Assembly: GCA_963930775.1 (NCBI GenBank)
Contig: OZ005691.1
Location: 9,173,000-9,236,999 of the forward strand
Direction: 5' to 3'
Length of the DNA stretch: 64,000 nt
Origin: Cliona cf. orientalis
Lineage: Eukaryota; Porifera; Demospongiae; Clionaida; Clionaidae
Shown: positions 11,479-23,556 of the stretch, piece after piece
How the letters are laid out: the number at the start of each line of letters is the position of its first letter
How positions within the stretch are numbered: position 1 is the first letter of the stretch
The notes under the pieces: generated by a model
What the model saw: only the letters and a program-made list of their open reading frames with translations
Database searches by the model: none
What the model was told of the DNA's origin: nothing
Program-made: the position numbers and the translations under genes

Positions 11479-14400
11479 ATGAAGCAGCTTGGAATTGTTC
11501 TCGCTCTACTCATCTTTGGTAAGTAATAACTCAGTAAACATGCTGTGAATTATGAGCACAGTACAATTTCAAAACTTTCCGCCGCTCCGCGGGTCCAGGC
11601 TGGCAGTGGAGAGTCAACTGTTGCCAACTTAAAATTTGTGGTCAGGCTTCAATAATACCTATAGCTAGCTAGTACAAATTCCCTTAGTGCAGTAGTTGAT
11701 AGAGATATTTGACAGAGAAGAAAGATTCATGAATGGTATCACTTAACTTGATTCAAGTCTAAATACTAATAAAGCTATAGGAATTTCCTGACACACTTGC
11801 TATCGTAGTATTTGCAAGCTACATGTACATTGCATGTGTAGCTAGCTAGCTTAGCCTTATTCTCAGAGTCCCCGATCTTTAATTAAATGTATCAGTATTA
11901 GCTATGTTAACTTGACTTTAAAACCTGGGAATGTGATTAGGCTAACTCTTGTTATGAAAAGGAGCCTGGTCTCTAGGTTATCATACTTAGGATAGTGCTA
12001 TTCCTTTATTTGAATATACTTCCCATTAGCCGAGCTATGAATGGACAAAAACAGCTAGTAAGCCCTGGCTGTATAATACTATTAACCATAATCAGAAATC
12101 CCAATGAGAGCTACCAGAGAAATCTGAAGCCATTTATTGTCATGCAAGTAAATTTAATATTATCATGGAACGTTATCTGTCTATTCATGCTTTTGTACCA
12201 CACACACAGACCTTATGATAAATTTTTTGTATGGCCATGTAGTCAAAATATCTGATCAAAATGAAATTTGACCGGACATTTATACCAATGCAAATGCCCG
12301 GACACCAATGTACAGTAATTATTTCGTATTCTTTTCACCCAACTACATGTCCAATACATCAATGCTATAGCAGGGTATGTTGTTTAATACTACAGTGCAT
12401 GCATAGAATAATAGCAGATGTGAGTCATTGTGGTCAGTGTAGTTGGTGGGTGCTAGGCCCACCCTATAAGCCAGCCTCCAAAACCATAGTTGACACAGTG
12501 ACAGCTACTACAGGGCAGCCTAAGCTAGTAAACAGGATGCTAGTCAGACATTAGTGCTTGAACTGCCCTATTGAACCCTGCATTGATTTAAGGGAAGAAG
12601 TGTCCGGATAATCAAGTGAATGGCAGGACATACTGGCTATTCGTGCGGAAAATGTCCGATGTCCGACCGTTATCATAAGGTCTGCACACACACATAGTTA
12701 CATATTATAATAATTATTATTATTATTATGTACACACACAGCCTGTTGGTTCGGTCAGAGCGGTGCACAATGTATGTGTAATGACACAGCTTGCGTGAAT
12801 CAGGTGGTTAATGAGAATCCCAACACTCAGATGTGCTGTGAATGGGTCCCCCAACCGTCTGACACTGATCCTGAGTCCCTCAATGATCCCAGGGGTACTC
12901 CACTCGGCTTCGCACTGCTCGAATACCGTGGTACCGACTCTAATCTACCCGATCTCTGTGTCCGAGTGAACTTCCCTTCACCACTGAGGAATATTCAATA
13001 CGTTGTTGCTGCCGTAAGTCCATGCATTATATGTTATATTATTAATAGGAGAGTTCCTATGCAACTTATACACGTACAAATGAGCCTGCATGCACACGGA
13101 CCCCTATAGTAGTTCTCAAGGCTAGGTACCTAAGTAACTTCAAGTACCTTTTGCTGGGATTATAATGGGTTTGCTTGAGCTGGCAGTGGGATGGTTGCCC
13201 TTACGTTTGGGATTGATTGCAAAGATAGGCCTACTAAACTTTTTGTGTATTAACTTTACTCGTGAAAATCAATTTCAGGCGCCTAAAATAATCTTTGCTA
13301 CATCTGGTGGGCAGTAGTAGTACATGTACATGTATTATGTACTCGAGTGATTAGCAGTGGTAATGCCTTTTGGAGCTGATTCTTGTACATGCATGCAACT
13401 AGTTATCCACATTCATTTTTCTATCTTTTCATTGGCAGGTGCAATCAGATTCAACCATATGGTAGGTTGCTCCATAAGACACTAACTTGTAGTACATGTA
13501 TTAATTATATATGTATATAATGTACATGTACATGTATGTGCATGTACACTAGCTAAATTTTCAAACACCAGGACAGCTTGAAGTGTTTTGATTAATTGGG
13601 GAAGTATCCTCATTGGGTAGGGGGGTATATACGCTAACATACACAATGCATAATAATATAGAAGAAATCATACCGTATGGCGGGTAATTTTCATGGGGTG
13701 CTAATTTTCGTTATTTTCGTGGTTGACTTGGCAGTCACGAAATTTTCCCACCCACAAAAATTAATGCCTGGGGTGATATGGTACTATGCGAGTTCATGAT
13801 GATGGGTGTGGCCCCAAACATCGTGGCAGCACGGCTAACACTTTCCAGTATAGCAATCAACAGTAGCCACTGTCATATCTAGCTGATAGATATTCTTCTA
13901 TCTCATGTTATTAATTTTGTCCAACTCTCTGTATGTATGGCTTAGTAACAAAGAAGATCGCGAGCGCGTGTATCGATTACATCATTGTTTGTGCAGCAGT
14001 GCCACGCCCCTGGACTGGTTGCTGTCACGAAATTTAAAACCTAATTTTGAGGGCCTTTTTCAAATTGGACTTTCCACGAAAATTAGACCCCACGAAAATT
14101 ACCTGCCATACGGTATGCACTCCCTCCAGAACTGCTTAAAGCTGACCTGATACTTGTGCAATTCTTTTGTCGTTGCAGTATACAGAGACGAAATCCAGGG
14201 CCAGATGATGAGCGGACATGTGGATCAGTAAGTCTTATCTTATGCCTGATATTACGAAATAATCAATAGAAGGAGCTCATAACTATGGTGGCCGAGAGGG
14301 TTGCATTGTGTGTCATATATGCATCCTTGGCTAACGGTGCAGATGAGCAGCAGAGACAGTCACTAGCTATAGTTATATTCATTGTCCGCGTTACAGCCGA

Positions 14401-15903
14401 AACTTTGTAGTACGCATGCGTAATATTTAGAATAACGCACAATAAATAATAATTATTATTTATTTACTAAAACGTGCAGAAGCATAGAAATTGCGCACTC
14501 TAGTTCATTTGTATTGCCAGTATAATATTAATATTCCTAAATTGCAATTAAGTTTAGTAGAAAAAGAGATGAACCTTCATTTAATAATATAGAGAAGCGG
14601 TCATCCCGCCTATAAGCGTCTTTTGCGCAGCCACGCCCACATATATTTGTAGCCTCGAACTAGGCTCCTCCACCTCTACGCTTCTAGCGGCCTTATGATC
14701 TAGGCCTTTATTTAAGTGATAACCACTTACTTGGCTCTCAAATGTGAAGGCTTAATTTGGGAGACCACTGCCAACCCCCAAGACATATTATGCGCACGAC
14801 GCTCTGTTTACTGTACTGACATTTGCAAACCGCTGTACGCTTCGGGAGATAAACGCACATCGAGAGCTTGAACCATACCTCTGATAAGGCCAATGTGGAA
14901 AAGTACGGAGCGGGAAACGAACGACCGGAAAATGCATGTCGGACGAGGAAGAGTTTCATGCGTCGGGCCCGAAATGCACGTTGGGAGAGGGGTTCACGCG
15001 TCGGGATAGGAGTTCACGCGTCAGGAAACACACATTGGGCCCAGGGGATCAATGTGACAGTGTACCATGGATAGTGTCCGTCTTGGCCACCATAGTTTGC
15101 GTGTCGGGAAAACGAGCATCGGGAGAGGTGTTCACGCATCGGGGTCGATGTGTACCACGGATAGTGTCCTTCTCGGCCACCATACATAACATAATATATG
15201 TATAGTTTGAGCCTGAGATAAGGTGTACTATCCAGGGGCCCTTTTATGTGACACTAGCTACATATGGTTTACATTTATATCAACCGCTCTTAGTGTACAC
15301 CATAAATTTGGCATTCTATTTCAGGGTGGAGTATTCTACTGTGAGTCGTTCACCACTGGCAGTAGCATTGAGCTTAACTTCTTCTGCAATGACGCAGGAA
15401 GCTGTCCTGTTGCAGATTCAGTGTTCTATCTCAGGCCAAATGTGACTACACTGGGTAAGTTGGTTCTATAGTGGTAATCAAGGCTTCTCGGGTAGCTCCA
15501 CTTTAATTTTGAATCACTCATTGTCCCCAGGCTTCAGAAGTTGCCTATCTGGCCTGGGGATAAGGCTATTAATAATTGCTGGTCAAGCTGCTGACTATAT
15601 TATATTATATTTCTACCTGCAGATATTGATGATGAGTTTTTCTGTGATGGTATCAATAGAACTCTTCCCAACAGTTTATTGCTCTCAGGGATAGACAATC
15701 CCACCGTCGAACCTAATCCCATGCAACCCCAAAATGGTGGCGATGGTGGCGCCAGCCCTGGTCACTTCTCAGAGTCTCCTCCAACCAGCACTTCTGCTGG
15801 CAACACTGCTACTAGCTACACTGCTACTAGCTGCACTCCTCCTCCGCTAGCTATAATATTATTATTATCATACATTATTATAGTTAGTGTGATGAAAATA
15901 TGA
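11479..15903 (+). CDS. Small secreted or GPI-anchored Cys-rich protein, unknown function
   Basis: Six exons, join(11479..11518, 12742..13013, 13439..13461, 14179..14227, 15325..15454, 15623..15903), give exactly 264 codons plus stop, with canonical GT-AG borders throughout. Exon 1 encodes a signal peptide (MKQLGIVLALLIFG). The mature part has 13 cysteines, starting CWFGQSGAQCMC, and sequons such as NVT and NRT. A low-complexity Gly/Ser/Thr/Pro stretch with a TATSYTATSC repeat precedes a C-terminal hydrophobic segment (LAIILLLSYIIIVSV) and MKI, which suits a GPI signal or single membrane anchor. I do not recognise the domain. It is the only plus-strand gene in the left array and sits between the transporter remnant and transporter copy 2, flanked by direct repeats. 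The model is strong on splice phase; function is open. Confidence 0.75.
13671..14115. mobile_element. Foldback MITE with TACCGTA termini, in intron 3
   Basis: The element begins TACCGTATGGCGGGTAATTT and ends with the imperfect complement CCATACGGTA. Further inverted matches lie inside (CACGAAA and GAAAATTA blocks). It is about 445 bp and sits inside an intron of the secreted-protein gene. The termini resemble those of the other TACCGTA foldback families in the window. Confidence 0.75.
14930..15190. repeat. GC-rich direct repeats in intron 4
   Basis: Within an AT-rich setting, this GC-richer patch repeats TTCACGCGTC-like units, and the block at 15060-15093 (GGATAGTGTCC...GGCCACCATA) recurs at 15151-15184. 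No stop-free exon fits the flanking phase. It is probably part of an unrecognised mobile element. Confidence 0.6.
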
Positions 15904-15941
15904 ACCATGCTTAACTGAACTGTATTAAGTTTCTGTAGACT

Positions 15942-16147
15942 CTATAAGTAGGGATGACCCGAATATGCCATGTCATACACTACAAAAATATTAATAACTC
16001 AGAGCAACTTAAATTATAAGACTTTTAACAGTTTCATTTTCTTGATCTACACCAGATTATCTATCTATTAAGCCCCAAAACATCCATGGAAGCAATCTGA
16101 ACAAGCTGTGAATGTAAAGAAATCACAAGAAGTGCTAAAATCTCAAT
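15942..16147. repeat. Direct repeat, right copy, flanking the secreted-protein gene
   Basis: This is the partner of 11085-11305. In both copies the minus strand reads a short frame containing EILAL and VISLHS, but no splice or start evidence makes it a gene. Confidence 0.8.
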
Positions 16148-16545
16148 CTTTGTTTTTCCAGGGCTAACTCTAGATAGTATTGATGTCTCATCATCACACA
16201 ATGGCATGACATTGTGCATGTATCTAATAATAGGTGAGGTTTGCACTTGTGCAATAATATTATGTCACAATAATTTTACACGCTGTCAAGGTGATGCTGT
16301 AGCTATAATATTATTATTATTATGTATGTGTATTATCACGGCAATAATTTTCTTTACTTTTGCACCTAAGGAATCTATAGGAAACACTGAGACAGGACTA
16401 GCTGCATGTAAAGTGATTTAAGTATCTACAATTATTTATTATGGTGTGGCCTATTACATATAATTATTCATTGTTAACACAAGCTTCAGTCAAGATAATG
16501 TATTAATTATTTAATATGACAATCTAGAGTTAATAGGACACTGTG

Positions 16546-19026
16546 CTATGTTGACAAAGTGAATTCGAGTTCACGCTCAAGGGTATCCACAACTCCCTTT
16601 GAAAGCAGTGAGTCTTCTCTACTTTCATCACCAAACTTCACCACGCCTGTATCGGCACCTATGAACATTTACTTTATAATTGTTTGGATGGATCGGAGCA
16701 AGATTCTAAAGAGCTACCATTCATAATATTATTATGCGACAAACTTGGGCATATGCATTCTCAAATGTCTATAAGTCAGTGACATAATATTATCATAATG
16801 AGGCTGTCTTCATTCTGCTTCACGGAAGAAAATCTATGTACAATGTGCAGTGTACAATGACATACTAGTTTGAATGTTTCCAACATTGGACGCAGCAGCT
16901 ATCTTCTTCTCCTTTCTTTCTTTCCACCACTTCCGGCCATCCAGTACGGATATGATAGCTATTGCACCAAGGCCTAGTCCAGTGGCTGCAAATGGTGTGT
17001 ATACCATTGCCTCTCGATAGTACATCGCCAATGAATCTGGGCTGTGAGTGTAAATTATTATTGGCATGGATCTGATTATTAGGTACTTACTTAGAATCTG
17101 CTGGAGCAAACTGCTGGATTATTTCATTAATAGCACCATTGGAGAAACGATCAGCAAACATCACCCAGCCATAAACAAATGCAGCACTTCCCTGATGTAT
17201 AGTAACAATTAACATACACTATTATTATTATACCAATAGTAAGTCAGCAGTGAAAGATCAAAGTAATGGTGGAGGATATCATCTTGGAAAATTCTTTTCA
17301 GGGATTTACTTGTTTAGGGCATTAATTAGGTATTGATATCTTGGTCCTTTATAGTTCTGGAGGTACCACTGTATATCATTAGTTATTTATGGTCAAAGAG
17401 AAACTTAGAGTGCATTAGAGAGCCCAAGAGATTCAGAGCTAGCTATAGGAGTGGAGGTATCAGCCTTTGAGCAAGCTCACACTGTATTTTCCAACCAATA
17501 GTGCAATCATTGAGAGTGAGATGACCATGAGCGTAGCACCCCCGAATCCTAGTAAGATTATGGCGATGTAAATACTATCCCTACTCCAGTTAAAGGAGTT
17601 GCTGGTGTCATTGGTGGGATGTTTCAGCAACAGCCATACCCTGCATGTGTGTAAGCAAAAAAGCTGATAATAAACAAGTATAATAGCTAGCAGTTTTTAA
17701 TTTGCTTACAGGGATCCCCATACGACCACAGTACCTGAGATGTACATAATCTACAACATCAATAATAATGCATGGTTGTACCATGAACGAAAATGCGTAA
17801 CCTTAATATGTACCTTTATTCCTAGCTTCTTATTCAGAAATTTCACAAATATAGTCATAACAACACTGCTGATGTACAAGATGAGAGGACCAATGGCAAT
17901 GCTGGTCTAGACATGAAATAAGTTTCATGAGAACCCAATATTAAGATTAGATTACAAACGCCTATTATTTTGCTAACCTCGTTCATTTTGAGCGTGTTTA
18001 GGAAATATAATGGGAAATACTGCTGAGTTAGGATTGTGATGATCTTTGAGGCCACAAACACACAAATTACCTACGAAATGCATCACAATAATAGCTATTA
18101 TTGATAATTATCGTAGATACCGTTACCAAATAAAACCTTGGATTCATAAACCACTTGTACCACTTGAGTTTTTCAAGACTCTTAGAGGGCTTTTCACGGA
18201 TGAAAATTTGAAACGGTAGAGCAAATACAAATCCCAGTACAGTCACAATTAATGCCATTATCTAAATATTATGTGGATATGATTAATAATAGCAAAACGC
18301 ATCAATCACCTGTTCAACTTACCCAAAATACACGTTCGTCTGAGGGATCCAAGTTGGCTGTATTCACACTGCGATTAACTTTTGCCAACAGGATCCAGAA
18401 TATCACAAACACAAGCAAGTTTCCTCCTACTTGAAACCCATATCTACAGTCATAAAGAGTATGGTCATCTCTCTCCGCCATATACATGATAGCGCATGCG
18501 CACGAAATTACGACGACCCTTACCTATACGCGCGTGCGGTTAAATACCTGATTGAGTTCAGCTCCACTTTCACGTTCTTATCCGATGTTAATTCAGGTAC
18601 CAGAGCCAGCTGGGCGATTTGCGTGGCCGCCCAGCCAAACTGAAACACAATCGCGAAACTAGAATAGTACAGAACCTTGTAGCTGTCAGGCACTCCTGCA
18701 CAGCCGAAGCACTCGTGCCACACGAAGAAAAACGAGCAAACAAACGCTATCAGGCCCATCAAATGGAATATTTTCCTTCGGCCGTACCTGCAAACGCACT
18801 GGTCCGACCACATTCCAACGAACGGCATAAACACAGCGCCTGCCACTTGCGCTATGATGAAAAGATGGCCGACGCTGGCGTGAGGGATTAGCAAAACTTG
18901 CTTGAAGAAAGCGATGCCGTAGGGAAACCACATGCCTGCTACGGCGACGACATTTAGCATGTGGCCAGTACCGAACGCGAACCGCTGCAGGAGAGGAAGC
19001 TTTCCCTCAGGTGAGTTCTCTGGCAT
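16546..19026 (-). CDS. MFSD12-like transporter, copy 2
   Basis: Ten exons, complement(16546..16658, 16866..17041, 17091..17191, 17481..17640, 17710..17750, 17814..17906, 17978..18070, 18127..18261, 18323..18443, 18548..19026), encode 503 residues. Exon lengths 2-8 (121, 135, 93, 93, 41, 160, 101) equal those of copy 1, so the two arose by whole-gene duplication. The start is the ATG at 19026 (MPENSPEGKLPLL). The MFS loop motif appears as GMWSDQCVCRYGRRK, with FQFGWAATQIAQ and PELTSDKNVKVEL after it. Introns are shorter than in copy 1. Exon 9 ends at GTATGT and exon 10 encodes an acidic tail (FGDESREDSLLSKG) that has diverged from the copy 1 tail. Copy 2 lacks the DxxxLL spacing seen in copy 1. 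Its predicted role is a lysosome-type solute (possibly cysteine) carrier. Confidence 0.87.
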
Positions 19027-20598
19027 CTTCAATCCTTTTGCTTAATCTTGAATCAGTAGCTGCAAACGCAACGTGGCGTCAGTGCTTATGGAAGGGGGTG
19101 GCACCATTATTATAATAATCATTATTGTTGAACTATTAACCCTTGCACTTTCAATGATGTACCCGCGGCAACCCAGTGCACTTCCTGCCTGGTCACACAT
19201 GTGCAGAAGCTTAAGGCAGCAACCTTAAAATATTCAATTATGATTATTAATAGACATACAGTCTGCTCAGTATGTATGTACACAGGTGGCTGATATTTTG
19301 TAGCTACAACAATTGGCTATTATGGCTAGTAAGCTAGTTCTGGACTAGCTACTAATTAATCAACATGCATCAAAATGTGTGCAGTCACCCTGCCTGCATG
19401 ACAGATCAATATTATTTTCTTTGCATGATTTGACGATACCGGTGAGGGGGATATCAGTGAGTCAACTTTGAACCATCTGCCTAGAATTGTCCAGAAAAGG
19501 AAGTTACTGGCTCTGATTCAGAATTGCAATCTAAATCTGAAAGTGACAATTATCATAATACTATTATTATTATTATTATTATTATTATTATCATTATGAG
19601 GTATAGCCTGCAGACTATGATCTGATAGAGTAAAGATCTATCCAACATGAAAGTGCAACAAGTTCACAACTTAGCTAACTCATCTAATCAGGTGACTGTG
19701 TTCCCAAGTTAGAACTGTAGCTGCTAATCCCTAACTGATAACCATCACGCCCAACTGTTGAACTTGAGGGACTATCCTGTTGCTCACAACAATAATAATA
19801 TTGTTATTTTAATGTTACAGTGCACATTAGCACAATGTCATAATAATTATTATTTTAATAATAATATTTATAATATTATTCATGCTGGAGGTGAGTAGTG
19901 GCCGGTACCTTCCTTTTTAGTTCATACGTTTATTTTGTATGAGAACTATAGCAATTCAATGACAGCTAGCTAGTTGTTCCAGCTAGTGGACTAAGGGCAC
20001 AGTTACTGTATTGATATTATTTTATTGCTGGTGTACCAGTGCATGGTCCATAATAATTACAAGACTTAGCTAGTAGCTAAGGCCAGGTTGTTTAGTATCA
20101 TAATGTTTGAACTTAGTGCACTTGAACCCACTCAGCTTGCTCCTTCCTTAACGATATTCATGCGTGCTAACATGCAGAGGTTATCAGGAGCAGAGGCCAC
20201 AATGTCCATGATGTAATCATGAAACGTCTAGCTAATAATGATATCAGAAACTGCTAACCAGACCCAGTGCATGAATAATTATTATGGAGACTAGCTAGCT
20301 TCCTCCTATTGACTTGTTGTGGTATTCATAGATTGCACTACAGATCTGACCTTGCTTTGAAAAATAATTTTTAGGCTGGCATGTAGGTGCGATAGTGACA
20401 GCTATTAGTGATACCATTGACGATGTCAATAGCTTCCTGCACATCATCATAATTAGTGTAGATAAAATTAATAATTAACATCATAATAAATAGACCAACT
20501 CTACAATAATAATAATATCAGGTATATATCACACAAAATAATTATTAATACTAATTTCAAACTGTTGTAATTAAATCTGTTCAACCATTATAACTAAA
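19027..20598. other. Intergenic between MFSD12-like copy 2 and gene B
   Basis: The part to about 19800 is the transporter 5' flank that is duplicated at 10299-11040. It includes an (ATT)n microsatellite near 19560-19595. The remainder is AT-rich, with TA-rich hairpins. No gene was recognised. Confidence 0.55.
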
Positions 20599-21628
20599 CT
20601 ACAGTTCATCTTTGAAGTTAAGATTGTCCGTGTACAGAACTCGGTTTGGATGCTCAGCTGGAAAAGCATTCATTGGAGGGTAGCCTTCAACAATGTATTT
20701 TTCAGGGTAGATACTGTTTTCAGTGAGACACAAGTTGTAGAGAGAATCGTAGACTTTATGAAACCTGGAGATATCAATCATAACATCAGCATAGTACAAA
20801 ATTAATAAAACAGTGTATCTCAATTTAAATTAAGCTGGGAATCAATATGGCATGCAGTTGATAATATAGGATTTACCAATAGAACATGTCCTCAACCACT
20901 TCCAAACTTAACTTCTTCGTTTCTTTGCTTATCTCATAATTTGCTAGAGGTCGGAAGGGCTCATCTCCCTCTTTGAACCAGCTGGTGACAGTGTGGTTCA
21001 CTTCAAATTCAACATGTGTTTGTCCAAAATATTTTAAGTCTGGATATCCATCTTTCCCGTTAAATATCTTGTCATAGGTCACTTCAAAAAGGTCTTTTAG
21101 TCCTGCTTCAACAGCCTCAAAGCTTGCTAGGGCAACCATAGGATCCTTACTCTTCTTAACTCCAGAGCCCCAAGCGTAAATGAGCATCCGCACTGCCTTG
21201 CTGTCGTCTCCCCAAAGATGTCGCAGAATAGCTCCATAAGACCCAAAGCGACTGGGTGTGTATCCCAGCACTGTCTCCACGTCGTGAAGAAAGAGGTTGT
21301 AGTGGAAGTTATCTTCATCGATGAAGACATTCACTCTTCGTTCCTGATCGGTTTGGGGATTTGGGATACGTATCCAGCTGTCTAGCACGTCAGCTGCTGC
21401 TAAAGCAAAGTAAGTCCAGTAAGGTGCAAACTGGATGCGCTTTGAAGCTGGAATTGACTCGTCAGCAAGGAATTTGAAGAGGTCATGGTGAGAAAGTTCC
21501 AGTCGCTTTTCTTCTATGACCTCAATCACTTCTTGAAAGCGATACAACTGTCCAGAGCTACCCTTGAAGTTGAAGGTGGTGGCAATGAACAGAATCGAAA
21601 TGCACGTTATGGAGCCAGAGAGCTGCAT
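20599..21628 (-). CDS. Gene B: ER-retained HO-like domain protein, KDEL terminus
   Basis: Exons complement(20599..20764, 20877..21628) give 305 residues, with the same phase-2 intron in a Trp codon as its paralogs. Signal peptide MQLSGSITCISILFIATT precedes the same helical domain: EDNFHYNLFLHD, RHLWGDDSKAVRM, FEAVEAGLKDLFE and YFGQTHVEFEVNHT, so all candidate metal ligands of gene A are kept. The tail reads YPPMNAFPAEHPNRV and ends FKDEL. The middle of the gene is nearly identical to gene A in nucleotides while both ends differ, suggesting gene conversion. The probable TATA box is distant (21849-21856). Predicted soluble ER-lumen enzyme of unknown substrate. Confidence 0.85.
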
Positions 21629-21848
21629 TTTGGTGTGGATATTATGATGCAGAATCCAAGCTTGAATGCGCTATTATGCCCGAGCCCATCGAGATCCACC
21701 CACTCTCTGCACGTTTGCGCATGCGCATTAATAAAATTTGTCAACGGGAAGTAAAGCGTGGTGAAAGTTCAAAACGGTTGCAAACCTCTTCACGACCTAC
21801 AGTGCACTTTATTATAGCTAAATGGCTTTATTATTTTATAGCCATGTG

Positions 21849-21856
21849 CTTTTATA
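21849..21856 (-). promoter_or_regulatory. Possible TATA box of gene B
   Basis: TATAAAAG on the minus strand, the same octamer as gene A. It lies about 220 bp upstream of the start codon, so it would imply a longer 5' UTR than in the paralogs. Confidence 0.35.
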
Positions 21857-22011
21857 AGAGCAGGTGTGTTGCACTTCCATCTCAACATGTTCTTCCCCGT
21901 GCATTAATAGAGCTGTCTTGTCGTAGACATAGCTAAACTTTTCTAGTTTTCAGCTGTCTCAAATTAAAATTTGCCAGAGCAAACCACTCACTATAAGGAC
22001 AACTAGTGCTC

Positions 22012-22058
22012 ACTGCGTTGAAGGGCTCATACGTATACTATGAGCCCTTCAACGCAGT
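22012..22058. repeat. Perfect 20-bp inverted repeat (hairpin)
   Basis: Arms 22012-22031 and 22039-22058 are exact reverse complements around a 7-nt centre. The arm contains GTTGAAGGGCTCATA. It lies alone upstream of gene B. Confidence 0.85.
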
Positions 22059-22094
22059 CATAGGATAAAGAGGAGTGGCTAGGCTCGAGACCAC

Positions 22095-22600
22095 TAGCCT
22101 CGTACCCAGGCTCTAGGGGGAGGGGAAAGGAGAGCCTGGTATCAGTTGCATGCGCATGCGCTTAATTTCCCCAGATTCTGGGGAAAATCGGATATTTTCC
22201 GTATACTATCCGTGTACTTGACCTTTAACCCAGGCAAGGGTTCAGCAGAACTACGAGAAGGACCTAACAACGAAGGTATTTCAGGCAACGAGTGGGCTGT
22301 GTTTGTGCTACAATGGCTTACTGAGCGTTCTTGGCCTCATTCGATGTTTTTCACTGCTCGAAGGAGTAGGAGGTAAGCATTGATCTTGATAGATAGATGC
22401 CCAATGAGGCTTGCTTGAATTCGTAAAACTACTCTGGACAACGCCATTGAATAAAATAGCTTCGCTGTCGAGATACAGCGCTCTTCAATTGTTGATTACG
22501 TAACTTTTGTTTTAGTCACGTGGCTTTAATTAAGCGCATGCGCACGCAACTGATACCAGGCTCTCCTTTCCCCTCCCCCTAGAGCCTGGGTACGAGGCTA
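22095..22600. mobile_element. Foldback transposon with 9-bp target duplication (Mutator-like)
   Basis: Terminal inverted repeats of about 70 bp (22095-22168 and 22527-22600) begin TAGCCTCGTACCCAGGCTCT. The 9-mer CGAGACCAC flanks it on both sides (22086-22094 and 22601-22609), a perfect 9-bp target-site duplication, as made by Mutator-like transposases. The interior of about 360 bp has no transposase, so this is a non-autonomous element. The end sequence resembles the element at 53308-53620. Confidence 0.85.
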
Positions 22601-23556
22601 CGAGACCACGTGCTGAACTGCAAACTTGAGATCCACCCACAATTCTGCAAATTTGCGCGCATGCGCGATACGCGTCATCTGATAATGTGTGACCACATTC
22701 ATATTGAAACTAGCTATAGGTGCATGTCCTCTGTTGTTAACAAAGCAGGTTGCAGTTTATTTGTCAATTCCTCTATTATGTCAACTCTACTAGCAACAGT
22801 TGCTACAGAGGGTCAGTCGCCAAGCCAAGGGTATCTTTGATAAATCTCCCTTTTACTCTCATCATCACGTCATCATTAATTTTAATAATTTTTATGTTGT
22901 CACTCGTATTGTATAGCTGCTCAAGAAACAATAGTACTACATATAGCTATTAAACATCTACGTCATTCTGATTTACGTACAGAATTTATAGACCTATATA
23001 TAGAATACATAGAGAAGGCAGGGATTTTTAAATAATACAGTGTCATCCCCCCCCCCCCACCACACACACACACTATAGGTACACATGCATGATTATACTC
23101 ATCGTCATCGAAAAATTAATGTCCAATAAAAAAATATTTGATTCAAATTCAGATGGACAGATTTACAATAATCATCATTACTTTCATAGCATCAACGAAT
23201 TATATTTTATAGAATAATAATAATATGGTTATGGCCAAAAAATAGCAATAAACTGTAGCATAATAATGAGGTTAATATGAAATAAAACTGATTGGGGGGA
23301 TATAGCTGTGCTCTGATAGATTTAATAACCAATAATAGTAATTCACTTATCTTGTATGCTAAGCATAAAACAAAAACAATTTTTAATTAAGGCATATCGT
23401 AATCTATACCTAGTGTTTGCTGATACTTAATAGTAATAGTTATGTTGGTATAAGCAATAATTTGTCGTCATAAGAATGGAAGGTCAAATGTGTATATATA
23501 TCATGCATCAGTTCCGTTATTAGTGTGTATCATAATTATTATTCGTATATACTATA

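Noticed and set aside
11208-16246. Two minus-strand frames sharing EILAL and VISLHS (11208-11396 and 16061-16246)
   Set aside because: They lie in the direct repeats flanking the secreted gene, so the shared peptide only reflects duplicated DNA. No start or splice evidence.
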